A program made the translations under genes and the position numbers. The notes under the pieces are model-generated. The model was not told where the DNA came from. It searched no databases and saw only the letters and a list, made by a program, of their open reading frames with translations. From Cryptosporangium arvum DSM 44712 (lineage in GTDB: Bacteria > Actinomycetota > Actinomycetes > Mycobacteriales > Cryptosporangiaceae), in assembly GCF_000585375.1 (NCBI RefSeq), contig NZ_KK073874.1, positions 3,906,001 to 3,970,000 on the forward strand: a stretch of DNA of 64,000 nt, read 5' to 3'. Positions 33,358 to 41,777 of this stretch are shown piece by piece (the stretch's first letter is position 1; each line of letters begins with the position of its first letter).

Positions 33358-34316
33358 CAGGCCCCCCGCAGGGCCGTCGCGACCCGGGCCCGGTGGAACG
33401 CCGGGGTGCCCCAGGCGCCGACCAGCGCGCGGACCCGGAGTAGCCAGAGGCTCAGGTCGAACTCGCGGGTGTAGCCGATCGCGCCGTGCAACTGCAGCGC
33501 GGTTCGGGCGGCGCGGTGGGCCGCGTCGGACGCGAGAACCTTCGCGCCGGAGGCCTCCGCCGAGCCGTGTCCGGCGGCCAGTGCGCGGGCGGCCCCGTGC
33601 ACGAGTGGGCGCGCGAAGTCCAGACCGACGAGGACGTCCGCGAGCGCGTGTTTGACGGCCTGGTACTCGCCGACGACCCGGCCGAACTGGCGACGAGTAC
33701 CCACGTAGGTGACCGTGTCGTCGAGCAGCCGCTGGCCGGCGCCGACCAGCCACGCGGCTGCGCCCAGCGTCACCGCGTCGACCGCGCGACCGTCGACCCG
33801 GCCGAGGTTCTCCACCGGGGTGAGGGCCGAGAGCCGCCGCGCCGGGTCGACCGACCGCAGCGGGTCGCCCGCGCGGGCACGCGCGAGCGTCTCGTCGGTG
33901 AGCAGATAGACGTGGGTCGCGGTGTCGGTGTCCAGTGCGTACGGGGCCCAGGGCGGCGCGGCGCAGGTGATGCGGGCGGTGCCCTTCGCCAGTTCGGGCA
34001 GGACCGTCGGGTCGGCGTCGGCGAGCAGGGCGGGGGCGAGCGCGACGGTCTCGATCCACGGCCCCGGTACGCCGTGGTAGCCGAGCCGCTCGAGCGCCAC
34101 CGCGACGTCGAGCGGCGTGCCGCCGAGACCGCCGTGCTCCTCGGGGATGCCCAGCCCGGTGACGCCGAGCTCGGCCAGGCGCGCCCAGAGTCGCAGGCCT
34201 CCGGCCGGGTCCCCGTCGGCCCACCTGCGGGTCACCCGGGGGACGTCCGCGGCCGTGAGCAGCGCATCGAGCGCATCGCCGAAAGCGCGTTGTTCCTCGG
34301 AGAGTGCGAACCTCAT
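33357..34316 (-). CDS. Acyl-CoA dehydrogenase subunit (FadE32-like)
   Basis: The 319-aa protein begins FALSEEQRAFGDALDALL, then LGIPEEHGGLGGTPLDVAVA, and carries RRQFGRVVGEYQAVKHALAD and TALQLHGAIGYTREFDLSLW. Its length equals that of mycobacterial FadE32/FadE33, which form alpha2beta2 enzymes acting on ring-opened HIP thioesters. ATG 34316 overlaps the TGA of the 51-codon mini-gene upstream (ATGA). Subunit naming is by position and length. Confidence 0.85.
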   Translation of the reverse strand: MRFALSEEQRAFGDALDALLTAADVPRVTRRWADGDPAGGLRLWARLAELGVTGLGIPEEHGGLGGTPLDVAVALERLGYHGVPGPWIETVALAPALLADADPTVLPELAKGTARITCAAPPWAPYALDTDTATHVYLLTDETLARARAGDPLRSVDPARRLSALTPVENLGRVDGRAVDAVTLGAAAWLVGAGQRLLDDTVTYVGTRRQFGRVVGEYQAVKHALADVLVGLDFARPLVHGAARALAAGHGSAEASGAKVLASDAAHRAARTALQLHGAIGYTREFDLSLWLLRVRALVGAWGTPAFHRARVATALRGA

Positions 34317-34468
34317 GCCGTGGCCCTCCGGTCGCTGCCGCGGGGAAGCCCCAGGAGTCGTTCGGCGTCGGTGAGGCCGATGCCGATACCGATGCCGGGA
34401 TCGCGGCGGTCCGGGTCGCCCATCGCGTCCGGATCGCCGAGGAACACCGGCCCGCTGGGAGCGGTCAC
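34313..34468 (-). CDS. 51-codon mini-gene, possible FadE31 end remnant
   Basis: A GTG at 34468 overlaps the stop of the truncated enoyl-CoA hydratase gene, and the TGA at 34313 overlaps the start of the FadE32-like gene, so both ends are normal 4-nt operon junctions. The product contains GIGIGIGLTDAERLLGLPRG; an AERxLGLPR end is typical of acyl-CoA dehydrogenases. In mycobacteria fadE31 occupies this position. I infer a large in-frame deletion that left the two ends of a fadE31-like gene, but a genuine small protein cannot be excluded. Confidence 0.45.
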   Translation of the reverse strand: MTAPSGPVFLGDPDAMGDPDRRDPGIGIGIGLTDAERLLGLPRGSDRRATA

Positions 34469-34794
34469 GCGGGGCTCCCGGCGCGCTGTGCGGCCTCCGC
34501 GGCGGCCTGCTTGTCGGTCGCGGCCTTGCGCTGGAACGGTTCGTCGATGTCGCGGCCGGGGGTGCCGATGTCGTGACCGCCGCTGAAGTGTCTGCCGTTC
34601 CCGGCGAGCACGATGACCTTGACCGTGTCGTCGTCGACGGCGCGGACGAACGCCGCGTCGAGAGCGTAGGTGACCTTGGAGTTCTGGGCGTTCGTGTACT
34701 TCGGACGGTTGACCGTGACGACCGCGACCGGGCCCCGCACCTCGTAGGTGACGACCGGTTCGCCGTCCTCGACGTGGGGCTCGAATGTCGTCAT
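34465..34794 (-). pseudogene. Truncated enoyl-CoA hydratase, first gene of the ipdAB operon
   Basis: ATG 34794 has a perfect AGGAGG 7 nt upstream. The product is a crotonase N-terminus: PVAVVTVNRPKYTNAQNSKV and VIVLAGNGRHFSGGHDIGTP, then GRDIDEPFQRKA. After about 90 residues it switches to an alanine/glutamine-rich tail (TDKQAAAEAAQRAGSPA) and stops at 109 aa, while the family is about 290 aa. The second oxyanion loop and all catalytic acids are absent. It directly follows the KstR2-like box and is still well placed for translation. Confidence 0.7.
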
Positions 34795-34835
34795 GAACGT
34801 TCCTCCTGGATCAGCTGCTTCGACGCACGCTACCA

Positions 34836-34849
34836 AACAAGTGCTTGGT
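34836..34849. promoter_or_regulatory. KstR2-like operator between the ipdAB and fadE30 operons
   Basis: AACAAGTGCTTGGT is a full match to the KstR2 consensus AnCAAGnnCTTGnT. It lies between the divergent enoyl-CoA hydratase (34794) and fadE30 (34889) starts, 41 and 39 bp away, so one bound dimer could repress both directions. Confidence 0.8.
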
Positions 34850-34888
34850 GAAGTAGGGTCCGATGGTGGCAGTGACAAGGAGGAGCCC

Positions 34889-36073
34889 GTGGGACTGACT
34901 CGCTCGTCCGAGGACGCCTTCCCGGAGGAGAGAGCATTCCGCGAAGAGGTCCGGACCTGGCTCGCCGACAACCTGACCGGTGAGTTCGCCGCGCTGCGCG
35001 GGCTCGGCGGATCCGGGCGGGAGCACGAGGCCTACGACGAGCGGATCGGGTGGAACCGGCATCTCGCCACGCACGGCTGGACGTGCCTGGGGTGGCCGAC
35101 GGAGTACGGCGGCCGGGGGCTGAGCCTGCTCCAGCAGGTGGTCTTCCACGAGGAGTACGCCCGGGCCGACGCGCCCGCACGCGTCAATCACCTCGGTGAG
35201 GAACTGCTCGGCCCGACGCTGATCGCGCTGGGCAGCGAGGCCCAGAAGGCACGCTTCCTGCCCCGGATCGTCGACGTGACCGAGCTGTGGTGCCAGGGTT
35301 ACTCCGAGCCCGAGGCCGGGTCCGACCTGTCGAACGTCCGCACGCGGGCGCGTCGGGACGGCGAGGAGTGGGTGATCGACGGGCAGAAGATCTGGACGTC
35401 GCTGGCCCACCACGCCGACTGGTGTTTCGCGGTGGTTCGTACCGAGCCGGGCTCGCGTCGGCACGCCGGGCTGTCCTACCTGCTGGTCCCGCTGGATCAG
35501 CCGGGCGTCGAGATCCGGCCGATCCAACAGCTGACCGGCACGTCGGAGTTCAACGAGGTGTTCTTCTCCGGGGCGCGCACGCGTGCCGACCTCGTCGTGG
35601 GTGAGCCCGGCGACGGGTGGCGGGTCGCGATGGCCACGCTCGGCTTCGAGCGCGGTGTCTCGACGATCGGACAGCAGGTCGGCTTCGCGCGCGAGCTGGC
35701 GGTGATCGTCGCCGAGGCCCGGGCCAACGGCTCGTTCGACGATCCGTTGATCGCCGACCGGATCGCCCGCGCCAAACTGGGCCTCGAGGTGCTGCGTACG
35801 CACGCGTTGCGGACGTTGTCCGGCGATCCGGGACCCGGTGCGGGCCCGGTGCAGAAGCTGCTCTGGGCCCGCTGGCACCGGGACCTCGGCGAGCTGGCGA
35901 TGGGCGTGCGTGGCGCCGCCGGGCTCACCGTCGGGCCGCCGTACGACCTCGACGACGCCCAGACGCTCTATTTGTTCTCCCGCGCCGACACGCTCTACGG
36001 CGGTTCGGACGAGGTGCAGCGCACCATCCTCGCCGAGCGGGTGCTCGGCCTACCGAAGGAGCCCCGCCCGTGA
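34889..36073 (+). CDS. fadE30: Acyl-CoA dehydrogenase FadE30
   Basis: GTG 34889 follows an AAGGAGGAG site. The 394-aa protein shows LGWPTEYGGRGLSLLQQVVF, the FAD-binding WCQGYSEPEAGSDLSNVRTR, IDGQKIWTSLAHHADWCFAV, and the C-terminal TLYGGSDEVQRTILAERVLG with LPKEP. The product sits first in the plus-strand operon of the HIP cluster as Rv3560c does, where FadE30 oxidises the propionyl side chain of (5-hydroxy)-HIP-CoA. Cytosolic flavoenzyme. Overlaps the next gene by 4 nt. Confidence 0.9.
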   Translation: MGLTRSSEDAFPEERAFREEVRTWLADNLTGEFAALRGLGGSGREHEAYDERIGWNRHLATHGWTCLGWPTEYGGRGLSLLQQVVFHEEYARADAPARVNHLGEELLGPTLIALGSEAQKARFLPRIVDVTELWCQGYSEPEAGSDLSNVRTRARRDGEEWVIDGQKIWTSLAHHADWCFAVVRTEPGSRRHAGLSYLLVPLDQPGVEIRPIQQLTGTSEFNEVFFSGARTRADLVVGEPGDGWRVAMATLGFERGVSTIGQQVGFARELAVIVAEARANGSFDDPLIADRIARAKLGLEVLRTHALRTLSGDPGPGAGPVQKLLWARWHRDLGELAMGVRGAAGLTVGPPYDLDDAQTLYLFSRADTLYGGSDEVQRTILAERVLGLPKEPRP

Positions 36074-36849
36074 TTCCTCAGTACGTGCCGGGTCACTCGC
36101 TGCTGGCCGACCGCACGGTGGTGGTGACCGCCGCGGCCGGCGCCGGTATCGGGGCAGCGGTCGCCCGCAAGTGCTTGGAGGAGGACGCGCGCGCGGTGGT
36201 GCTCGGCGACGTCCACAAGCGCCGGCTCGACGAGGCGGTCGAGACGCTCCGGGCCGAGTTCGGCGCTTCCCGGGTGGACGCGGTCCTCTGCGACGTCACG
36301 AACGAGGAGGACGTGACGACGCTCCTGGACGCCGCGGAGCCGTTCGGCGGCGTCGACGTGCTGGTCAACAACGCCGGGCTCGGTGGCACCGCGTCGATCC
36401 TCGAAATGACCGACGAACAGTGGTCCAGGGTGCTGGACATCACGCTCACCGGCACCATGCGCTGCACCCGGGCGGTCGGCCGCCGGCTGGTGGCCGCCGG
36501 ACGCGCGGGCGTGATCGTCAACAACGCGTCGGTCGTCGGCTGGCGGGCCCAGGCCGGGCAGGCGCACTACGCCGCCGCGAAGGCGGGGGTGATGGCGTTG
36601 ACCCGGTGCTCGGCGATCGATCTGGCTCCGCACGGCATCCGCGTCAACGCCGTTTCGCCGAGCCTGGCGATGCACCCGTTCCTCGCCAAGGTCACCACCG
36701 ACGAAGCACTCGCCGAGCTCACCGCCCGGGAGGCGTTCGGGCGGGCCGCGGAGCCGTGGGAGGTCGCCAACGTGATCGTGTTCCTCGCCAGTGCCTACTC
36801 GTCGTACCTGACCGGCGAGGTCGTCTCCGTCAGCAGCCAGCACCCCTGA
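36070..36849 (+). CDS. ipdF: Short-chain dehydrogenase of HIP degradation (IpdF-like)
   Basis: The 259-aa SDR has VVVTAAAGAGIGAAVARKCL (cofactor loop, with A for the usual G after VT), VLVNNAGLGG, the catalytic serine in VIVNNASVVG, YAAAKAGVMA (Tyr/Lys) and SPSLAMHPFLAKV. It lies between fadE30 and fadA6, as does Rv3559c, whose product IpdF oxidises the 5-hydroxyl of a HIP-derived acyl-CoA. GTG 36070 overlaps the fadE30 stop. Assignment is by position plus family. Confidence 0.82.
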   Translation: MIPQYVPGHSLLADRTVVVTAAAGAGIGAAVARKCLEEDARAVVLGDVHKRRLDEAVETLRAEFGASRVDAVLCDVTNEEDVTTLLDAAEPFGGVDVLVNNAGLGGTASILEMTDEQWSRVLDITLTGTMRCTRAVGRRLVAAGRAGVIVNNASVVGWRAQAGQAHYAAAKAGVMALTRCSAIDLAPHGIRVNAVSPSLAMHPFLAKVTTDEALAELTAREAFGRAAEPWEVANVIVFLASAYSSYLTGEVVSVSSQHP

Positions 36850-36858
36850 GGAGTTCCC

Positions 36859-38010
36859 GTGCCAGAGGCCTACATCGTCGAGGCGGTCCGCACCCCGGTG
36901 GGGAGGCGGGGCGGCTCGCTGGCGGGCATGCACTCCGCCGATCTCGGCGGCCACGCGCTGGCCGCGTTGATGCGCCGCAGTGGCGTCGACCCGGCCGCGG
37001 TCGACGACGTCATCCTCGGTTGCTGCGACACGATCGGCTCCCAGGCCGGTGACGTCGCGCGGACCGCGTGGCTGGTCGCCGGGCTACCCGACCACGTCCC
37101 CGGGGTGACGATCGACCGGCAGTGCGGTTCGTCGCAGCAGGCGGTGCACTTCGCCGCGCAGGCGGTGATGTCCGGGACCGCGGACCTGGTCGTCGCCGGG
37201 GGCGTGCAGAACATGTCCGCGATCCCGATCTCCTCGGCGATGGTCGTCGGGCAGCAGTTCGGGTTCGCGACGCCGTTCGCCGAATCGCCGGGGTGGCGGG
37301 CCCGCTACGGCGATCAGGAGGTCTCCCAGTTCCGGTCCGCGGAGATGATCGCGGAGAAGTGGGGGATCTCCCGGCAGCGGATGGAGGAGTTCGCGCTGGC
37401 GTCGCACACCCGGGCGCTGGCCGCGATCGACGCCGGGCACTTCGCGCGGGAGATCGAGCCGGTCGGGGACTTCACGACCGACGAGGGGCCGCGCCGGGGG
37501 ACGTCGCCGGAGAAGATGGCGGGGCTGGCGCCGCTCCGGGCGGGCGGGCGGCTCACCGCGGCGCTCGCGTCCCAGATCAGCGATGCGGCCAGCGCGATGC
37601 TGATCGCGTCGGAGGCCGCCGTGAGGACCCACGGGCTCGCGCCCAGGGCGCGGGTGCACCACCTCGGCGTGCTGGCCGACGATCCGGTGTGGATGCTCAC
37701 CGGCCCGATCCCGGCCACCCGGCGAGCGCTGGAGAAAACCGGGATGAAGATCGACGACATCGACCTGTTCGAGGTGAACGAGGCGTTCGCGTCGGTCGTG
37801 CTGGCCTGGGCGCAGGAACTCGGCGCCGATCTGGACAAGACCAACGTCAACGGCGGCGCGATCGCGCTCGGCCATCCGATCGGCGCGACCGGCACCCGGC
37901 TGATGACCAGCCTGCTGCACGAGCTCGAGCGCACCGGCGGCCGCTACGGCCTCCAGGTCATGTGCGAGGGCGGCGGCCAGGCCAACGTCACGATCCTCGA
38001 GCGGCTCTGA
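36859..38010 (+). CDS. fadA6: Thiolase FadA6
   Basis: The 383-aa thiolase has the nucleophile in VTIDRQCGSSQQAVHFAAQA (Cys), the histidine loop NVNGGAIALGHPIGATGTRL and the second cysteine in LQVMCEGGGQANVTILERL. It cleaves beta-keto thioesters at the end of ring C/D breakdown, releasing acetyl-CoA. GTG 36859 follows AGGAG and is 9 nt after the SDR stop, so it is third in the fadE30 operon. Convergent with ipdC; a hairpin lies between. Confidence 0.92.
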   Translation: MPEAYIVEAVRTPVGRRGGSLAGMHSADLGGHALAALMRRSGVDPAAVDDVILGCCDTIGSQAGDVARTAWLVAGLPDHVPGVTIDRQCGSSQQAVHFAAQAVMSGTADLVVAGGVQNMSAIPISSAMVVGQQFGFATPFAESPGWRARYGDQEVSQFRSAEMIAEKWGISRQRMEEFALASHTRALAAIDAGHFAREIEPVGDFTTDEGPRRGTSPEKMAGLAPLRAGGRLTAALASQISDAASAMLIASEAAVRTHGLAPRARVHHLGVLADDPVWMLTGPIPATRRALEKTGMKIDDIDLFEVNEAFASVVLAWAQELGADLDKTNVNGGAIALGHPIGATGTRLMTSLLHELERTGGRYGLQVMCEGGGQANVTILERL

Positions 38011-38040
38011 CCCACCGGCGCGGCGCCGGTGACCCGGCGT

Positions 38041-38073
38041 CGCGGTACGTCGACGGGGGGTCCACGTACCGCG
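38041..38073. terminator. Shared hairpin between fadA6 and ipdC
   Basis: CGCGGTACGT (38041-38050) pairs perfectly with ACGTACCGCG (38064-38073) around a 13-nt loop, midway between the convergent stops at 38010 and 38090. It can act for both transcripts. A second, smaller dyad (CACCGGC/GCCGGTG) lies at about 38013-38031. Confidence 0.7.
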
Positions 38074-38089
38074 TGGCCCCCCGCACGCG

Positions 38090-39214
38090 TCAGCGTTTCG
38101 GCGGCGGGCCCGGCTCCGCGCCCGGCTCCGCGCCCGCCGGGGTGGGCGGGACGAGGGCCGCGTGGGCGGCGGTGAGGTGGGTCACCGCGTCGGCGACGAT
38201 CCGGGCCACGAGCTCCTCGCACGAGGGGAGGTCGTCGATCACGCCGACGGCCTGTCCGGACGCGAGCATCCCGGCCGAGGTGTCGCCGTCGACGAGGCCG
38301 GCCTTGAGCAGCATCGGGGTGTTCGCGGCCTGCATCGTCTGCGTCCACGACCGGTCGCTGCCGCGCGTCATCGACCAGCCGTCGGAGACCAGCGAGCGCC
38401 AGGACGCGCCGCTCATCCGCTTGTAGGCCAGCGCGCGACGGACCGTGGACGCGGCCCGGCGCACGCGGTTCCCGGACTCCAGGGCCTCGATGAACGGCGT
38501 GCGCAGCAGGCGGTGCGGCATGCCGTCGGCCTTCGTGGTCACGACCGTGCCGGTGAGGCCGAACTCCAGGTACTTCTGTTTGATCGCGTCCGGTACCGCG
38601 CTGTCGCTGGTGAGCAGGAAGCGGGTGCCCATACCGATGCCGGCGGCGCCGTAGGAGAGTGCGGCGGCCAGCCCGCGCCCGTCGAAGAACCCGCCCGCCG
38701 CGATGACCGGGATGTCGACCGCGTCGAGCACCGAGGGCAGGAGCAGCGTCGTGGGGACCGGGCCGGTGTGGCCGCCGCCCTCACCGCCCTGCACCAGCAC
38801 GAGGTCCGCGCCCCAGGAGGCGACCTTGCGGGCGTGCTTGGCCGCACCGACTGACGGCATGACGACGACGTCGTGCTCCTTCAGCCTCGCGATGAGCTCG
38901 GGTTTGGGTGCGAGCGCGAACGACGCCACCTTGACGCCGTACCGGATGAGCAGGTCCACCCGGGCGCCGGCGTCGCTCGCGTCCGCGCGGAGGTTGACGC
39001 CGAACGGGCGGTCGGTGCGCTCCTGAACCTCCAGGATCGCCTTCTCCAGCTGATCGATGCTCATCGTCGCCGAGGCGAGCAGGCCGAGGGCGCCGGCCTC
39101 GGCCGTGGCCGAGACCAGCCGCGGCCCGGCGACCCACCCCATTCCGGTCTGGACGATCGGGTGCTCGACCCCGGTCAGCTCGGTGAGCGGCGTCGAGAAA
39201 CGGGTGGCGGTCAC
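38090..39214 (-). CDS. ipdC: IpdC, nitronate-monooxygenase-fold flavin enzyme
   Basis: The 374-aa TIM-barrel protein starts HPIVQTGMGWVAGPRLVSAT and has the FMN-binding GADLVLVQGGEGGGHTGPVP, VIAAGGFFDGRGLAAALSYG and GAAGIGMGTRFLLTSDSAVP. It belongs to the NMO/FabK-like group; IpdC is required in HIP degradation for introducing unsaturation into the 5-hydroxy-HIP-derived CoA ester. GTG 39214 overlaps the stop of echA20. The proline/glycine-rich tail after residue 350 (GAEPGAEPG) is a short repeat. Confidence 0.88.
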   Translation of the reverse strand: MTATRFSTPLTELTGVEHPIVQTGMGWVAGPRLVSATAEAGALGLLASATMSIDQLEKAILEVQERTDRPFGVNLRADASDAGARVDLLIRYGVKVASFALAPKPELIARLKEHDVVVMPSVGAAKHARKVASWGADLVLVQGGEGGGHTGPVPTTLLLPSVLDAVDIPVIAAGGFFDGRGLAAALSYGAAGIGMGTRFLLTSDSAVPDAIKQKYLEFGLTGTVVTTKADGMPHRLLRTPFIEALESGNRVRRAASTVRRALAYKRMSGASWRSLVSDGWSMTRGSDRSWTQTMQAANTPMLLKAGLVDGDTSAGMLASGQAVGVIDDLPSCEELVARIVADAVTHLTAAHAALVPPTPAGAEPGAEPGPPPKR

Positions 39215-39960
39215 GGTTTGCCGTCGCGCACGAACGCGTCGCGGTGCTCGTCGGCGACCCCGGCGAGGTTGAGCTCGAACGTGAAGCCCTGCTCGAACCG
39301 GTAGCTGCGGTTGACGTCCACCGGCTCGATGCCGTTGAGCGCTTCCTTCGCGGCGCGGATCACCCGGGTGTCCTTGGCCGCGATCTCCCGCGCCACCTCG
39401 AGCGTCGCGTCCTGCAGCTTGTCCCGCGGTACGACGTCGAGCACCGACCCGTGGCGCTGCAGTTCGGCCGCGGGGATCGTGCGGCCGGTGAAATACATCG
39501 TGCGCATGAGCTGCTGCGGTACCAGCCGGGAGAGGTGCGTCGCGGCTCCGAGTGCGCCCCGGTCGACCTCGGGCACGCCGAAGTACGCGTCCTCGCTCGC
39601 GACCAGCGTGTCGCAGGTGCCGACCAGGCCGACGCCGCCGCCGAGGCAGAAACCGTGCACGGACGCGATGACCGGCACCGGGCATTCGTAGATCGCCTTG
39701 AACGCGGCGTAACACCCTTTGTTCGCGCCGATCAGCGCGTCGAAGCCGGTCGTACGCTGCATTTCTTTGATGTCGACGCCGGCGTTGAACCCGCGCCCCT
39801 CGGCCCGGAGCACGACCACGTGCACGGTGGGGTCGTCCCCGAGTGATCGCATGGCGTCGGCGATAGCGGACCAGCCGGCGACGGGCACTGCGTTGACCGG
39901 CGGATAGTCCATCGTGACGACGCCGATCGTGCCGTCCACGAGCTGGATCGAAAGAGTCAT
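39211..39960 (-). CDS. echA20: EchA20, crotonase-fold ring-D hydrolase
   Basis: The 249-aa protein shows VVLRAEGRGFNAGVDIKEMQ and ASVHGFCLGGGVGLVGTCDT as oxyanion segments and PEVDRGALGAATHLSRLVP. In the HIP pathway EchA20 hydrolytically opens ring D rather than hydrating a double bond. Position beside ipdC, as in mycobacteria, supports this. ATG 39960; the promoter region with two KstR2-like half-conserved boxes lies just upstream. Confidence 0.88.
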   Translation of the reverse strand: MTLSIQLVDGTIGVVTMDYPPVNAVPVAGWSAIADAMRSLGDDPTVHVVVLRAEGRGFNAGVDIKEMQRTTGFDALIGANKGCYAAFKAIYECPVPVIASVHGFCLGGGVGLVGTCDTLVASEDAYFGVPEVDRGALGAATHLSRLVPQQLMRTMYFTGRTIPAAELQRHGSVLDVVPRDKLQDATLEVAREIAAKDTRVIRAAKEALNGIEPVDVNRSYRFEQGFTFELNLAGVADEHRDAFVRDGKP

Positions 39961-39977
39961 GGCTCGTTTCCTAACCT

Positions 39978-40010
39978 AGCGATTGCTTGGTAGCGTAGCA
40001 GTCGCTTGGT
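39978..40010. promoter_or_regulatory. Two direct KstR2-like boxes between echA20 and an SDR gene
   Basis: AGCGATTGCTTGGT (39978-39991) and AGCAGTCGCTTGGT (39997-40010) each keep the CTTGnT half of the KstR2 consensus and have two mismatches in the other half. They are repeated 19 bp apart, about two helix turns, inside the divergent promoter region of echA20 and the SDR at 40042. Confidence 0.6.
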
Positions 40011-40041
40011 CAGCGGAAGCCTGGCTTGTGAAGGAGCGTGG

Positions 40042-40986
40042 ATGACCGGCATCCTCGAAGGCCGCGTTGCCATCGTCACCGGCGCGGGCCGCGGGCTGGG
40101 TCGCGCGCACGCGTTGGAGCTCGCCCGGCAGGGGGCCGCGGTGGTGGTCAACGACCTCGGCACGTCAGGTTCGGGCGAGGGGGCGTCGAGGACGCCGGCC
40201 GAGCAGGTCGCGGCGGCGATCAGGGCCGCCGGGGGCGAGGCGGTGACGAACGGCGCCGACGTCGCCGATTTCGCGGCCGCGGAGGCGTTGGTCGCGCAGG
40301 CCGTCGAGACGTTCGGCGGGCTGGACGTCCTGGTCAACAACGCCGGCTTCGTCCGGGACCGGATGCTCGTCAACACGTCCGAAGAGGAGTGGGACGCGGT
40401 GGTCCGCGTCCACCTCAAAGGACATTTCGCGATGCTGCGGCACGCGGCGGCGTACTGGCGACGCGAGGCGAAGGCCGGGCGGCCCCGGGCGGCCCGGGTG
40501 ATCAACACGTCCTCCGGCGCGGGCCTGCAGGGCAGCGTGGGCCAGGGCACGTACTCGGCGGCCAAGGCGGGCATCGCCGGGCTCACGCTGGTCGCGGCCG
40601 AAGAGCTCGCGCCGTACGGGGTCACGGTCAACGCGATCGCCCCGTCCGCGCGGACCCGGATGACCGACGGGCCGTTCGCGACGAAGATGGCCAAGCCCGC
40701 CGACGGTTTCGACGCGATGGACCCGGCGAACGTGTCCCCGGTCGTCGCGTGGCTCGCGAGCGCCGAAGCCGGTGACGTCACCGGACGCGTGATCGAGATC
40801 GAAGGCGGGCAGATCTGCGTCGAGGACGCCTGGCGGCACGGGCCGGCCCACGATCTGGGTGCCCGCTGGGACGCCGCTGACGTCGGCCCGGCCCTGCGGG
40901 AGCTGCTGGGCCGCGCCGCCGCTCCCGAGCCGGTCTACGGCGCCCGCCCGGCCCCGGCGGCTCAGCCCGACGGGGCGCGGGCGTGA
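40042..40986 (+). CDS. SDR-family dehydrogenase of the steroid cluster (Rv3548c-like)
   Basis: The 314-aa SDR has VAIVTGAGRGLGRAHALELA, VVVNDLGTSGSGEGASR (the insertion typical of hydroxyacyl-CoA-type SDRs), VLVNNAGFVRDRML, INTSSGAGLQG and YSAAKAGIAGLTL. Length and neighbourhood match the mycobacterial KstR2-regulated Rv3548c. It probably oxidises a hydroxyacyl-CoA intermediate. ATG 40042 follows AAGGAG. Overlaps the MaoC-like gene by 4 nt. Confidence 0.85.
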   Translation: MTGILEGRVAIVTGAGRGLGRAHALELARQGAAVVVNDLGTSGSGEGASRTPAEQVAAAIRAAGGEAVTNGADVADFAAAEALVAQAVETFGGLDVLVNNAGFVRDRMLVNTSEEEWDAVVRVHLKGHFAMLRHAAAYWRREAKAGRPRAARVINTSSGAGLQGSVGQGTYSAAKAGIAGLTLVAAEELAPYGVTVNAIAPSARTRMTDGPFATKMAKPADGFDAMDPANVSPVVAWLASAEAGDVTGRVIEIEGGQICVEDAWRHGPAHDLGARWDAADVGPALRELLGRAAAPEPVYGARPAPAAQPDGARA

Positions 40987-41777
40987 GCCCGGCGACGGCC
41001 GGGGACTGGGCCGGCCGCCCGCTCGGCGACCGCACCGTGCGCTGGACCGAGCGGGACGCGATCCTCTACGCGCTGGCGGTCGGCGCCCGCCCGGATCAGC
41101 TCGACCTGGTCTACGAGAAGCACCTGAGGGTCCTGCCGCCGTTCGCGCTCACGCTCGCCCAGTGGGCACCCGATGCGCTCGGCTCCGCCGGTGCGTTCGA
41201 CGTCGGCACCACCCTGCACGGCGCCCAGCGGCTCACCGTCCTCGAGCCCCTGCCGCCGGCCGGGGAACTGACGCTCGCCGCGCGAGTCGGCGACGTCTGG
41301 GACAAAGGCAGCGCGGCGATCTTCGACGTCGTCGTCGAGAGCCGCTGTTTCGTCGCCACCTGGACCCTGTTCGCCCCGGGCCGCGGCGGCTTCGGCGGCG
41401 AGCGCGGGCCCGGCCGTCCCGCGCCGCCGGACACCCCGCCGACCAGCACCGCCGCGGTGTCGATCGCACCGAACGTCGCGGTGCTCTACCGGCTGCTCGG
41501 CGACACGCACGCCATCCACGTCGATCCGGAGGCAGCAGCCGGTATCGGCCAGCCGCGCCCGATCCTGCACGGCCTGGCCACGCTGGCGATCGCGTCCGTC
41601 GCCCTGGCCGAGGAGGTGGGCGCCCACCCCGCCGACCTGAGCGAACTCTCCGGCCGCTTCGCCGCGCCGGTGTTTCCCGGCGAGACCGTGACCGTCCGCG
41701 GTTACGCCGGGGGAGCGTTCGACGTGCTCTCCGAGCGGGGCGCCGCGGTCGACGGCGGCACGGTCCGCTTCGCCTGA
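40983..41777 (+). CDS. MaoC-like 2-enoyl-CoA hydratase
   Basis: The 264-aa double hot-dog protein has an inactive N-terminal fold (RTVRWTERDAILYALAVGAR) and a C-terminal fold with the hydratase-2 motif LYRLLGDTHAIHVDPEAA followed by RPILHGLATLAIA, giving the Asp and His of the active site. It is similar in layout to Rv3538 (ChsH3)-type steroid enoyl-CoA hydratases, though a little shorter. GTG 40983 overlaps the SDR stop (GTGA); both should be made together under KstR2 control. Confidence 0.85.
   Translation: MSPATAGDWAGRPLGDRTVRWTERDAILYALAVGARPDQLDLVYEKHLRVLPPFALTLAQWAPDALGSAGAFDVGTTLHGAQRLTVLEPLPPAGELTLAARVGDVWDKGSAAIFDVVVESRCFVATWTLFAPGRGGFGGERGPGRPAPPDTPPTSTAAVSIAPNVAVLYRLLGDTHAIHVDPEAAAGIGQPRPILHGLATLAIASVALAEEVGAHPADLSELSGRFAAPVFPGETVTVRGYAGGAFDVLSERGAAVDGGTVRFA

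Noticed and set aside
38090-39715. Extended 541-codon form of IpdC starting inside echA20
   Set aside because: The extra N-terminus is an arginine-rich shadow of echA20; the GTG at 39214 overlapping the echA20 stop gives the normal length.
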